Source: Phlegmacium glaucopus
Taxonomy: Eukaryota; Basidiomycota; Agaricomycetes; Agaricales; Cortinariaceae
Assembly: GCA_015039465.1 (NCBI GenBank)
Contig: MU130013.1
Coordinates: forward strand, 112,307 to 176,306
Reading direction: 5' to 3'
DNA: 64,000 nt
Shown here piece after piece: positions 1 through 11,353 of the stretch. A program made the translations under genes and the position numbers. Every line of letters starts with the position of its first letter. The stretch's first letter is position 1. The notes beneath the pieces are model-generated. The model ran no database searches, was not told the DNA's origin, and worked only from the letters and a program-made list of their open reading frames with translations.

Positions 1-2823
1 AGGTCCAGCCAACGCTTCGTCAAGCGTGCGAGGATCAGATGGGTGAGAGCTTACAAGAGCGAAGTCCGGGGGCAAATAGCTAAGTTCTTTGTCCTCGTCG
101 ATAAATTGATCTGACGATTCAATTTCAGCAGTTGCATCGTCACAGCAGGCTACGGCTGCTATGAGACCCTCATTCATTGCCTTGTATGCACCTTGTGGTT
201 TTCGTGCACGACGGCCGCGTCCGTACTGTTGGACATTGGGATCGTCGTTGGATTCAGGATCTGGTTCGGTTGTCGGCTCGACTGGAGGGTATTCTACTGT
301 ATCTTCGTGAGTGATTTCCGGATTGTATTCTGATTGAGCATCATTGATAGACTCAATGCGAGATTCTGCAGTTTCTTTAATGTTTTTGACAGCATCTGGA
401 GACTGGTGGATGATCTTTTGCTTCTCCCCCTCAGACAGTGAGTCTCCAGAGACGTCAACATTAACAAGCTGTATGTCGTTGTCATCGAAAATAACATTTC
501 TCTCAACAGTGATAGAACATTTTCCGGGCCAGTATATACGATATCCTTTTGATTCGGAGTCGTAGCCAACAAATCGTCCACGTTGGGCTCGAGCATCCAG
601 TTTTCCGGCATGCAAGTCCTTTACATAGGCGGCTGCACCAAATTCCTTGATACCACCAAGGTATGGTTTCTTTTTGTTAATCATTTCGTATGGAGTCTTT
701 CCATCTAATGAACGTGTAGGGGTTCGATTTTGAAGCCAAGTTGTATGCTTCATGGCTTCTTCCCACAGGAAACAAGGTAAACCGGATGCCAGGAGTAAGG
801 CGCGAGCTCGTTCGGTTCGCGTTCACATTCCTCTTTCAGCAGTTCCGTTTTGGGGTGGTGAATCATGAACGGTAAGTTCGCGTTTCGTACCTCTCTCATC
901 TTGATGCTGAACCATTTGTTTTGACAGAAACTCTCCCCCTCAATCAGAACGTATTATCTTTATACGTTGGCCGGTTTGAGTCTCTATGAACGCTTCATCC
1001 TGTTTATAGGACTTGAAGGTTTCGCTTTTCTTCTCTTGGAAGTAAAGCTTGGTTTCGCGAGTTGCGTCGTCGATGCGAGCTGCTACGTAGTGGTGACCAT
1101 TTAAGCTTCTTACTGATGCTGGTCCCCATAGATCCCAATGGACCCTTTCGCCATATTTCGTGGCTCGAGTTTCTGACCATTGTGGGTAAGGTTGTCGTAT
1201 TGACTTAGCTTTTGCACACGCCTCGCAAAACTCTATTTTGGAATCATTATCCAATTCAATTCCGGTGATATAACCCTTGGATATAGCGTGTTTAATCGCG
1301 GAGAAAGAGATATGGCCAAGTTTTCTATGTGCGTCATTGATATTCATCTTTTCAACTACGGCATTGGCTTGATCTCCCTGTTGGACCTGTTTGGACATAG
1401 GAATTTGATACAGATTGTCAACACGAGGGATAGTCGCAATGGTACGTCCATTTGGCTGTTTTATTGTGCATTGACCCTTATGAAACGTCACTAGGTGTCC
1501 AGCCCTTTCGAGTCTACTGATTGAGATCAGTGTAAAAGCCAGGCCCGGTGCGTGTATTGCGCCTTTAAAGGTTATCCTGGTTTTTGATGACCCATTTGGC
1601 AGGTCTAAATGCATATCTCCCATGCCAATGGCCTTTACTGTTCGACCGTCGGCTGTAGTAATTTCACGATCGATTCGTTGATAGTTAGTGAAAATCGAAC
1701 GATCCGGAGAGTAGTCTCGGGTGGCTCCACTGTCGACACATCCGGTTACTTGGGATTTCAAGGCAGGTATTGCATTTGCGACGTCGACACAGTCAGAGCT
1801 GCAGGTAAAGGCAAAGAGATTATCTTCTTCGTCATCAACAGCTACAATGGCTGACTCTATTCTCTTAGACTTCTTTTGACGTGGACCTTGACCTTCTTTG
1901 CCACCACCCTTTGACCAACAATCCGGTTCCTTATGCCCAGGCTTCCCGCAATTTCCACAGGCGTCATCGGAATCTGCTTTTCCTTGCTTATCGAACCTCT
2001 TTTGCTTGCCATGTCGGTGCCTTCCACCTCTCTTTGCTTGAGCGGCAAGTGCAGACTCCGTGGTTTTGCCACGTTCGTCATTTATGACACGGTGATGCGC
2101 TTCCTCGATGATGAAGGATACAAGGTCGTCGGATTTCATCCGCTGCAATTGACCTCCTGAGAGGGCACTAGCACGTTCAGCAGCCGTGATGGTCTGAAGG
2201 GTTGGTCAGTACGATTCCGGTAAGGACGACATCACAATAATATTGAATCGTGTTTCGGATATGTCTGATCCCATTTTTAACAGGTTATCGCGTCGCTGAT
2301 TCATTAGCTGAAAATGTTGCTTTAGCTCGGTTAAGTGAGATTTTGGGTCTTCGTTTTCAGCTAACTTCATGCTGGATAATTGATCTTCTGCATCCAGAAT
2401 ATACAGGGTGCTTTTTGTCGTCGCGTCAGCCTTCACAGTTTTCCACATGTCCTCGGCAGCGGTCATAGTGATGATTTTGGATGCAAGACGGCTCGAGACA
2501 GAAGAGAGAATGATGTGTTGAGCTGAGTACTCTCGTTTTTCAAACTCTGCTATTCTGATTTCCTTCGTTTCTATCTGTTCTTCCGTAGCACGCGTCTTTC
2601 GGTCTTCTAAAACCAGAACCGAGTCAACGAGTGCGAATGGTTTGGGCGCTGTCGCAGTTCCTTCTACGTGTCTCCACAATCCTTTCGATCCCATGGCCTT
2701 ATGGATTCTGGGTTCGTAGTCTGCCCAATTACTTCCGTCGTCACGGAGCTTTGGGATAGCTAGATTTGCAAATTTGGAGCTGGAGTTCATCGTGAAGTTA
2801 GACAGTTTGTCTTCGGGGCCCAT
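1..2823 (-). pseudogene. Ty1/copia gag-pol, broken by three TGA codons, 3' part outside the window
   Basis: One continuous minus-strand reading frame runs from an ATG at 2823 to the window edge. In order it shows a UBN2-like gag, a zinc knuckle (CGNCGKPGHKEPDC), an aspartic protease core (VDSGAT), a pre-integrase HHCC region (HRKLGH, then CEAC), the start of the integrase core (HWDLWGP) and later integrase and linker sequence. It ends before the reverse transcriptase. The frame is cut by TGA at 2206-2208, 940-942 and 823-825. No base is lost or gained: the family sequence simply resumes after each stop. At each site CGA (Arg) would fit (for example SD-stop-GGEF and AERGM-stop), so each looks like a CpG to TpG change. 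The element is therefore not autonomous. Family assignment is firm; the activity loss is read directly. Confidence 0.9.
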
Positions 2824-2827
2824 AACC
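2815..2827 (-). other. Primer-binding site of the copia element
   Basis: Directly next to the LTR end, the minus strand reads GGTTATGGGCCCC. This resembles the complement of the anticodon arm of initiator tRNA-Met (GGTTATGAGCCC) with one mismatch, as in copia/Ty5-type elements that use a cleaved half-tRNA primer. The gag ATG (2823-2821) lies inside the site. The tRNA sequence is from general knowledge, not from this window. Confidence 0.55.
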
Positions 2828-3148
2828 TGTTGGGATAATTTCGCAGCTAGAACAAATGAATAGTTGTCTCAACTTTAGGATAAAGTTGTATATTAAATAT
2901 GGAATGTATGTTACCTAGAACAAATGAATAGTTCTAGGTAATGATCAGCTATTGTAATGTAGAAATAAAATGATAGTGCTCACGTCTCAACTTTAGGATA
3001 AAGTTGAGACTTGTAATAAGTAAAATCCGTGACAAAATGACTGTGATTATGTAATGCAAAAAGATAACGCGAATAAAGAATAAAAGAGATGATAAAATAA
3101 AAGATACCTAAACAAATAATCAACGACTGAAACTCGTATAGTTCAACA
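2828..3148 (-). repeat. 5' LTR of the copia element (321 bp)
   Basis: Read on the minus strand, it begins TGTTGAACTATACG and ends TCCCAACA immediately before the primer-binding site. The ends form a TGTTG/CAACA inverted pair. The boundaries are confirmed by a related solo LTR at 14123-14440. The LTR contains two copies of a palindrome, GTCTCAACTTTA and its partner arm, at 2984-3010 (complete) and 2866-2888 (partial). The partner LTR is outside the window, so the target duplication cannot be checked. Confidence 0.85.
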
Positions 3149-5865
3149 GTAGTCAATGATGACAATCTTCCTTCAAGCTCACATCTTGGACCGCAGAATG
3201 TGTCTTGAATCCTCAAGGCCGCCAATGGAAGCAATGATGATGACAATGACGTGGAGGTCTTCAGTGACATGCCTGGCTTGGAACCTGAACCTTTCGACTC
3301 AAGTGAGTGTGGGGATGAAGATGATGGCAAGGAGGAGGAGGAGGAGGAGGCAGAGGAGGCAGAGGAGAGTCAGGAGACTGCAGAGGCAGAACTTTGTAAG
3401 TGATATCTACAATAATATACCTCAAGTATTACTCACCTAATTATTTTCAGTGCATCTCATGGAGGACTGGATCTCGCCAATCTATGCTTTCTTTGACCCC
3501 ATCCCAGACATCACCTACAATGCCCAGGGCCGTCGTGCTCACAAGTTTTGCTGCTCTGCAGTCGTCTGTAAGGGCAGAGGCGCTAACAAGCAAAAATTTT
3601 GATGTTTTCTTGATACCATGGACCAGAGGTCAAGTAGTAACCTCAAACACCACACTAACATTTGCTGGGGAACAGAAACTGTCAGTAAAGCCTTGGATGC
3701 AAAGGTTGACATTGACTCAGCTCGTAAAACTCTTGGCAACCTGGTAGACGGTTCAATCATGGCAGCATTTGAACAGAAAAAAAAGGAAAGATATCATACT
3801 CACATTGGCAGCACACCAAAGCAGAGACCTGGTGAGAAAGACATTATTACAAAGGTTCTTCATGCTCACAATATCCTAATAGAGCCGAGATTGTTTGTTG
3901 GGTATCTGAAAGTATGTGCCCATTTAGCATTGTCGAGGACCAGGGGTTTCACTCCCTCATGAAAACTGGGAGGCCAGAGTATTACTTACAGTCACGTCCA
4001 ACTGTTTCCTGCAATGTCAAAGAAGTGTTTAAGAAGGTTTGAAAGAGGATTGCTAAAATGCTTCAAGTCAGTTATAAGTACCATTATTCAAAATTTTGAT
4101 CTCACTTTTGGATTAGGAACATGACAGTAGTTTGAGCTTCGCAACAGACGCCTGGATGTCACCAAATTTGAAAGTGTACATCGTGGTCACTGTTCATCTT
4201 GAGCAGAACGGTGTCCCTTTGTGTATGCTTCTCAATCTTGTTGAGGTTAGCGAATTGCACTCAGGATTGAATCTTGCTGTTGCATTTGCCAAAGTTCTTG
4301 ATGATTTTGGGATTTCTTCAAAGGTCAGTACAATTTCATTTATTATCAGATCTTTGTTTACTCACTTTCCTTCAGGTGCTTAGCATTACCTGCAATAACA
4401 CCTCTTCAAATGACATAATGATTGATAAACTTGTGGGGCTCTTGGATGAGTTTCCTGGTGCCGCAAATCGGACTTGTTGCTTCACCCATATCTTGAACCT
4501 TGTTGCCAAGTGTGTGATGAAACAATTTGACCTTCTGAAAGCTCGAGCTGGTGAGGCACTTGACGCAGCTGCAAAGGCTCTTGCTAACCTGGCTGGTGAC
4601 ATCGAGAGTGAGGAGATGTTGATGGAAAGTGGCTCAATTGGCAATGAAGATGAAAATGATGACGACGAGGGACTTGAGAACATTCGAGAAGAGATGTCAG
4701 AGGAGGAGATTGAGACGCTCGATGAAACCTTGCAGCCTGTTTGATTGGTCTTGGTCAAAGTAAATTCAATCTAAGCTTCAAATTTGTATGAATATTATTA
4801 ATTTGTGACCTTTAGCTTTGTAAACTCGCCTTCTCAATCAAGAACTCAACCACCATCATCCTTCCTGGGTGGTTTTCAATCCTTGAACGATATACTGAGA
4901 TCAGTAAAGCTGCAAAGACGACACCCCTTTCCATTCGGATGATGCCTTGTGATGTCTCCACATGATGGAATTCCACATTGGATATGATCAAATTTGCGCT
5001 CTTATACCGTGAGCCCTTGGATGATTTGACTGGTATCTGGGAGATGAAGCTAAGGTCTTATGAGCTTTCAGAGGAGGAATGGATGATTGCTAAACAACTG
5101 TCAGGCATTCTGAAGGTGAGTTAGTGTGATATTAGCTCATTTTATATGTTATCATTGAAATACCCAATATATTTTCAAACAGGCGACACTTTTTTTCTCC
5201 GGTGCCACTCCCAATCTTTCAAAAGTAATTCCCACTATGGACTACATTGACAAGCACCTTGCCTCTGGTTCCCTTGATGTGAAGTACCTGCCATCAATCC
5301 AGGCCTCAATGCTGATTGGAAAAAAGTTGCTGAATAAGTATTATAATATGACTGATCATACAGAAGTATATCATATTGCAATGGGTATGTCAAAGCCTCT
5401 CTACCACCTCAAATCTTATTTCCTAGAGTTAACTTCCTTTCACAGTTCTCGACCCCAATTGCAAACTCAACTATTTCCAATCTGCCGGCTGGGACAAAGA
5501 TTGGATCAAGACTGCACGGGAGATCATTGAGGCCGAGTTTGACAGAGTCTACGCTAATATCTATATTGAGCCAGATGAAGAAATGGAATTAGCATCAGCA
5601 CGTCACATATATCTCCTATGATTGACTGGCCTGATGCAATATTGATGCAATATTTCTTTAGAGTCCTGTCCAGAACTTGGACAACCCATTTGACAACCTT
5701 ATCTCGTCAAGTTCTGCATGGGCGCCTGGCAATGAAGAACTTCCCAGCGAGCTCACACAATACCTGAGCACTGGACCTGAAAACCTCAAAATGCCCTTCT
5801 CTGGTGGGTAGAAATGTGTGCTGTCTATCCTTGCTTATCTCGGATGGCGCATTATAAATTGTTGT
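3149..5865 (+). pseudogene. Decayed hAT-family transposase with BED-like finger
   Basis: Exon pieces encode an acidic N-terminus, a BED-like Cys/His region near MEDWISPIYAFF (3455-3680), the RNase-H-like core with TDAW (4146-4157), the region ending in FTHILNLVAK, a WNST motif, LDPNCKLNYFQ (about 5450-5490) and a C-terminal hATC remnant near 5750-5865. Introns with GTAAGT or GTCAGT donors are still visible. Breaks include TGA at 3600-3602, TGA at 4963-4965 (before WNST), and a frameshift in the C-terminal dimerisation region. The second catalytic Asp expected in the CDN motif is Asn (AAT, 4394-4396). Most changes fit CpG decay. The copia LTR abuts its 5' side. A related copy lies at 61.4-62.4 kb. 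Confidence 0.85.
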
Positions 5866-6735
5866 TTGTGTTGTTATAAAACACCAACCAGAGGGAACTG
5901 GACCAGACTTTAGGTCAGAATATCCCCCTGTGTTTGTTTAGGGAAGGTATAACCAGAGACTAGTAAGCACACTTGGTTAAGAGAGAGTAGAGGAGGATGA
6001 GGATGAATATTAAAGGTGACTGAGGGTGGAGTATGAGGATGAGGATGAATGAGAAATAGTCTTCAGTAAGACTATAGCAGTAGACAGTATGGATAGATTG
6101 ACAGTTAAGGGCAGAAAAAAGCGAACTTAGAGGGAGGAATTCACTGGAATTCCACTGAGAAGATGACTGTTGGGGAGTAAGAATGGATTGGAGGGAACTA
6201 CCTATCCTGGTACAAAAGAGCAGTATTTATACCCTAAGGATGAGGCTATGTAGAACAATAAAAAAAGAAAGAAGTATGCGCTGTCAAAGGAAGAATGATG
6301 AAGAGAGGACAGCTGCGAGAAGAAAAGAACAATGGAAAAGAAGAAGGAACAATAAAAAAATCTGTAAAATGTCAAAGTGTGAGAGAAAAGAAGAGAAGGC
6401 AGTGTACACAGTCCAATAGCAAAAATATATTGACTCCATAGGCATGTGGTCATGTCAAATATGTGAAAGGTCCTGAGTCAACACTTGAAAGGCACAGCCT
6501 TGTTCCCGAGAAAATACTACTTGCCCATGATCCCATGTCATGCAGCCTTGATAACACTTGACACTCTGTGAGAATAATCCTCTGCTGCTGATTCATCTGC
6601 AATTCCTGCTTAGTCGTGATCCTCCTGGACTTCCTAAATTGTCATAAAGAGGGTGGGAAGGCTTCAGGTACCATGTGAATGATGGTTTTGGCAGTGAATG
6701 ATAAGATAAGAGGTAGATAATTGAGGATAAAAAGG
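5866..6735. other. Gene-poor sequence downstream of the hAT remnant
   Basis: Purine-rich, low-complexity sequence (GAGGATGA-like runs around 5990-6060 and 6180-6400). Its dinucleotide bias is normal for decayed fungal repeats (TG, CA and GC frequent, CG rare). I see no supported gene and no clear terminal repeat of the hAT element. Confidence 0.5.
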
Positions 6736-9310
6736 GAGTCAAGCTTATAGTTGAATCAAGGGAGGAGAACAAACAGGAGATTCAGTGACTCCAGAAGGCA
6801 GAATAATGAAGAAGAAGGCAAGGCTTTAGTCCTGTGGAATCCTCGACCCGCCGTGTCGTGTGTGTGACTCCGGTTACAGGAAAGGCGAATGACAAGGCCT
6901 CATTGAGGCTGCACTGAAGGAACAAAATTTGAATTGTCAAGGGTAAAGACCACGTCGACGTCTGGTAGTTACTACGAGACCAAAGTTCGAGACTTGAAGC
7001 TGTAACTAGCCGCTGTGTTTGTGGTAACTAGGGTACGATAGGTAAGGACAAAGACCACGTCGACGTTCGCGTGTTCAATAAACCCCAGTGACCGTAATGA
7101 CACTCGTAACTAATCGTACAAGTGCTCACGACGTCGACGATGACAGTTATGGTCTCGAACCTACTACTAGAACTGTCCAGTATATACATAAGATACGTAG
7201 TTCTGAGCTATTAGTGAGACTCAGTTTCCCACTCAACAACTCTACACTCTGTTGTGGTAGAGTGGTGTAGTGTTACTACTGGTGATGGGGGGGGTCTCCA
7301 TACAAAAGATTAGGATTGAATTAAGATTACATTTGATGTTGTCACTGTTGATTGTTTATTACGGTTCGTTGTTTCTCAGTTTATTTGTTGTTTGTCCTTG
7401 TTGTTTCAGTTTCTTTACTGTTGTTACTTATTTCAACTGTATTGTTTTGAGTTACTACTGGTTTGTATGTTCCAGTTTACGTATCCTGTTTGTCTTCTTA
7501 TTCACGTTACATTTTCTACCTGCTAGTTTGTTTACCTGTCTACTCGTCTACTCCTTGTGTACTTACCTAGTGTTTGTTTGTCTCCTACTTAATTCTTGAC
7601 CTTATTCGCTTTAGTACCCGGTTCCATACGGTCGATACCGAGTACTTTATTGAAATACTTATTCATATAGAATTTTCAACTGTCGGTCTGGACGTCAAAA
7701 CCTTGGTAGTCTCATTATTGGTACTGTATGTATCGAACGAATGTGAAAACCTTTCGTAAAAAATTTTACTTTTCTTTAAGATTACATGAACTTGATACTG
7801 TCTGTGTACTGTTACTCATGTTACCTGTTTGTTGGGTGGTTGGTGGTCAAACCTGAATCATGATCAATCATGCAACTTTAATAGTCAATGTTACGCTCGC
7901 CTAGTATAATTATACCTGGTCTTATCTTTGGACCTTAATCATCACTTATCGTTATACATGTGTATAGTTGTATCGGTGTTGAGTATACATATTCATGATT
8001 CGGAAACCTCTACCTTATTGGGTAGCCAAACTTGGTTGTATGACGCCTAAGGTGGAGATTGGATTCAAGGTGAAGTAATCGCGAGAGTAGATGTAACATA
8101 TGAAGTTTGGTTGTGAAGTTAAGAGATGTATCATCAGTCAATCATTAAATCCAATAATCCCATTACACTATTAATATCTATGTTTAATGGTCCCCAAAAC
8201 GTAACCCAGTTACCTTAACACGTGGTTATTTGCCATCACCGTCCCCAGTTCATCTTCTTTTGAATTTTCTACGGTAGTACTTTTGTTCGCTTGAAACTTA
8301 AGTGAATGGATCAAACCTTCTCATTTGACTTAGTACAAGGTCCTGTGTATTTTTGTAAGCGGGTTGTACTCGAGTAGGAGTAGTGGGTAGTATAGGCGTT
8401 CCCAGCGTCGTTTATATGATAGATCGTAGTTCGTGGTCAGCTGTCAAACGAGGATTCGTGGTTCTGTAGGTAATTACGTAACCGATCAACTAGGTCGTTT
8501 CGCTCAGTTAGATGATAAGTGTAGCCAGTAGTCGTGTTCCCGTAAACTAGTTTTGAAACCAGGTTGTAAAGTCTCTTGCCACAATGTACGGCCGTATGTA
8601 ATGAGGTCAGGTCGAGGCAGTCTCAACCTAGACCCCTCAGGCTTGAGGCATGTCCTACTTAAGTGAGTGTAGGGCTTGATGCTGTCGATGCAATACGTTG
8701 AGGTTGTGGTTATGCACAGTAAGGCCGATCGGAGTCTTCTTTCGAGTTTTGGGTAATGGTGAAGATACTTTTATGGTGATCCTGAAATTTTAGTGAATGG
8801 GTAGTAGTCAGTCGTGTGGTCGGTACCTAATAAGTGGGTTCTTACGTCCTGGAAAAGGCCCTCGTCTTGTTTCGTGAAATGTAAGTATGTAATAGTAGGA
8901 GTAGCGTTAAGTAGTATAATAGTTTCATGAGTTTGAACATACGATAGGTAGTCAATTTTATAGTTGTATCAAAGGAGGAGGATCAGAGGGAGATTCAATG
9001 ACGTTGTAGGCCATGGTGAGGCAAGGCAAGAATGAGGCTTTAATCCTGTGCTTCCAAATCCCATCGTGTCGTGTATGTGACTCCGTTACGATGATAAGGG
9101 TAACCGGTAACCGAGCGCAAGGCTAGTTTGAGGGAGGCTATGAGGCCTTATGTCAAGAGTTTGAATTGTTTGCCGGGGAAATACCTACGTAGTCGGTGTA
9201 GAGGGTAATACAGTTTCCGAAACAGTAACAACAACACCGATACCTGGGTGTTCAGAAGGGGAGTCGATAGATAGAACGGTATGGAGCGAGGACCTAGCGT
9301 GAGTCAGGGG
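6736..9310. other. Mirror-image segment: reads as transposon-like DNA only when reversed without complementing
   Basis: No frame of 60 codons or more is open on either real strand between about 7760 and 9540. Dinucleotide bias is inverted relative to the flanks: CG and GT/AC are common while GC and TG/CA are scarce. Reading bases from high to low coordinate without complementing gives long open frames: about 79 codons from 9270 to 9035 (including KGPFVKFENC), 36 codons from 8640 (including LDWSNVCRHVTPF) and 47 codons ending near 8312 (including MMGDEDELMLGECF). The last is followed directly by a GTAAGT donor. Stops in the reversed reading are often TGA, as in the other decayed elements here. 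Two direct repeats (about 6739-6945 and 8953-9170) lie inside. The right edge is an A-run; the left edge is uncertain (6.66-6.95 kb). Confidence 0.6.
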
Positions 9311-9336
9311 AAAAAAAAAAAAAAAAAAAAAAAAAC
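9311..9336 (+). repeat. Run of 26 A residues
   Basis: A pure A homopolymer sits exactly between the mirror-like segment and a 5'-truncated copy of a repeat element that starts abruptly at 9337. It could be a retro-tail or a join artefact. Confidence 0.9.
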
Positions 9337-10053
9337 AGGAGGCCCTGGGAGGCCCTTAGAATTTATGAATTTTGCTAGAAAATCTTTAACCGCCGCGTCC
9401 AGAAAAGTATTTTGCAATTTTCTCAATAAGGAGAGCTGCTATTAATATAATTTAAACATATTCAGGGTCCTGAAACAATTCTCTACCACCTTTTTTAAAA
9501 AAAATCCTTTTTTGGAATTTTATGTAATCTACCCTGACCAATATGCTCGAAATCATGCTTATCTGTGATCATGTGACCAATGGTCTGTGCACCATCCAAA
9601 AGATATATAAACCACCCACAATTTTGTTTTCTTATTTCCTACTTCCCCCAGTATATAGTACTAGTATATTTATGTATCACTATTTTATTATTATTTTATT
9701 ACTAGTATATATGATGTTTAGAATAATTGAATATAATTTTATTATTATTATTATTATTCTGTTGTGTGAGACCACTCAAATATCTGGTTTATATATGTTT
9801 TCTAGCATCAGATCCAAAGGGACTAAGGCTGCCTCAGGGATGCTCTCAGGTTGCCTCAGGACACTCTTAGGTTGCCCCAGGACATACCCAGGACATACCT
9901 AGGACACCCTCTGAGTTTTCAAAAAAAAAGACATTGGAATAATACCTTCTTAGAGCACTCTTGGAGCTCTAAGGCTCTAAGAGCTCTAGGGGTGTCTTAG
10001 AGTATTTTAGAGTGTCCTTAGACTGTCCTAGGGCAAAAGTGTTTTTCCTGATG
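9337..10053 (+). mobile_element. 5'-truncated copy of a terminal-inverted-repeat element
   Basis: From 9337 to about 9850 it matches 10603-11110 almost base for base. It ends with the same 3' terminus (TTTTTCCTGATG at 10042-10053). The first 200 bp present in the other copy are missing, replaced by the A-run. Small frames inside are not conserved as proteins. Confidence 0.7.
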
Positions 10054-10396
10054 CACAAGTGTGACTGATTGAGTGGCTGTCTTGGTTTAACCTTGGCAGT
10101 CATTCCCTAACAGTAAGATCTGCATATACTAAGTGAACTGTTCATGAGAAGATGAAGGAGGATGATAGCAGTTAACAATATGAACATAGAGAATATTGTT
10201 TGTACCGTAACTAAGCTACCATAGGGGTGGACACAAGTGTCCTCTTACAACAACCAGTAAAATGGTTATGCCTCACAGTCACACTTCTTGGGGAACCCTG
10301 TATGTCAGGGGATACCTATTGTATCTGCCTCTATGATTGCTTAGTATGTGTATACCTTCACCTTACTCTATGATTGTATCACTACCACATTCCCTT
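10054..10396. other. Spacer between two element copies
   Basis: No gene, RNA or repeat structure is evident in these 343 bp. Confidence 0.5.
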
Positions 10397-11353
10397 CATC
10401 AGGAAAAATGATTTTGGCCCTAGGTATCCTTGGGTAATTTGTTAGTATCACATCACTACTCAGGACATCCCAGGACACCCCAGGACACCCCAGGACACCT
10501 CAGGACATCTTAGAGCAGCACAGGTAAAATTTTGAGTGTCACCCATTTTCTCAGGACACCTTTAGTGTATCCTGGTGCATTGACCATCTGGACCAAATCA
10601 CATCAGGAGGCCCTGGGAGTCCCTTAGAATTTATGAATTTTGCTAGAAAATCTTTAACCGCTGCATCCAAAAAAGTATTTTGCAGTTTTCTCAATAAGGA
10701 GAGCTGCTATTAATATAATTTAAACATATTCAGGGTCCTAAAACAATTCTCTACCATCTTTAAAAAATTTCCTTTTTCGGAATTTATGTAATCTACCCTG
10801 ACCCAGCACCATATGCTTGAAATCATGCTTATCTGTGATCATGTGACCAATGGTCTGTGCGCCATCCAAAAGATATATAAACCACCCACAATTTTGTTTT
10901 CTTATTTCCTACTTCCCCAGTATTATACTAGTATATTTATGTATCACTATTTTATTATTATATTATTACTAGTACTATATATGATGTTTAGAATAATTGA
11001 ATATAATTTTATTGTTATTATTATTATTCTGTTGTGTGAGACCACTCAAATATCTGGTTTATATATGTTTTCTAGCATCAGATCCAAAGGGACTAAGGCT
11101 GCCTCAGGATGCTCTCAGGTTGCCTCAGGATGCTCTCAGGTTGCCTCAGGATGCTCTCAGGTTGCCTCAGGATGCTCTCAGGTTGCCTCAGGTTGCCTCA
11201 GGATGCTCTCAGGTTGCCCCAGGACAGCCTAAGACTTTTCATACATAGGTAACTTGCACCCCAGGGCGACCTCTTGACCTGAGCGCCCTGAGCTGCCTGG
11301 GGCACCCCAGGACATTTCAGGACAGCCTAGGGCACAAGTCATTTTTCCTGATG
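10397..11353 (+). mobile_element. Non-autonomous terminal-inverted-repeat element (957 bp)
   Basis: It starts CATCAGGAAAAATGATTTTG and ends with the inverted counterpart, giving terminal repeats of about 28 bp with two or three mismatches; both ends continue into CCTAGG-like sequence. There is no transposase-like frame. A 21-bp tandem array lies inside. No clear target-site duplication is visible (TCCCTT before, TTATCC after), so the superfamily cannot be assigned. Confidence 0.7.
11105..11222 (+). repeat. 21-bp tandem repeat, about five units
   Basis: Units of GCCTCAGGATGCTCTCAGGTT repeat nearly perfectly. The related copy at 9337-10053 has only one unit (about 9834), so the array expanded after the copies separated. 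Confidence 0.85.

Noticed and set aside
5980..6060. Minisatellite of GAGGATGA words
   Set aside because: Units are irregular and short; ordinary low-complexity sequence explains it.
6739..9170. LTR pair flanking an internal region
   Set aside because: The two direct repeats lie inside the mirror-like segment, carry reversed coding text, and lack TG/CA ends, a primer site and a polypurine tract.
11105..11222. CRISPR-like array
   Set aside because: The 21-bp units are contiguous with no spacers and lie inside a eukaryotic repeat element.
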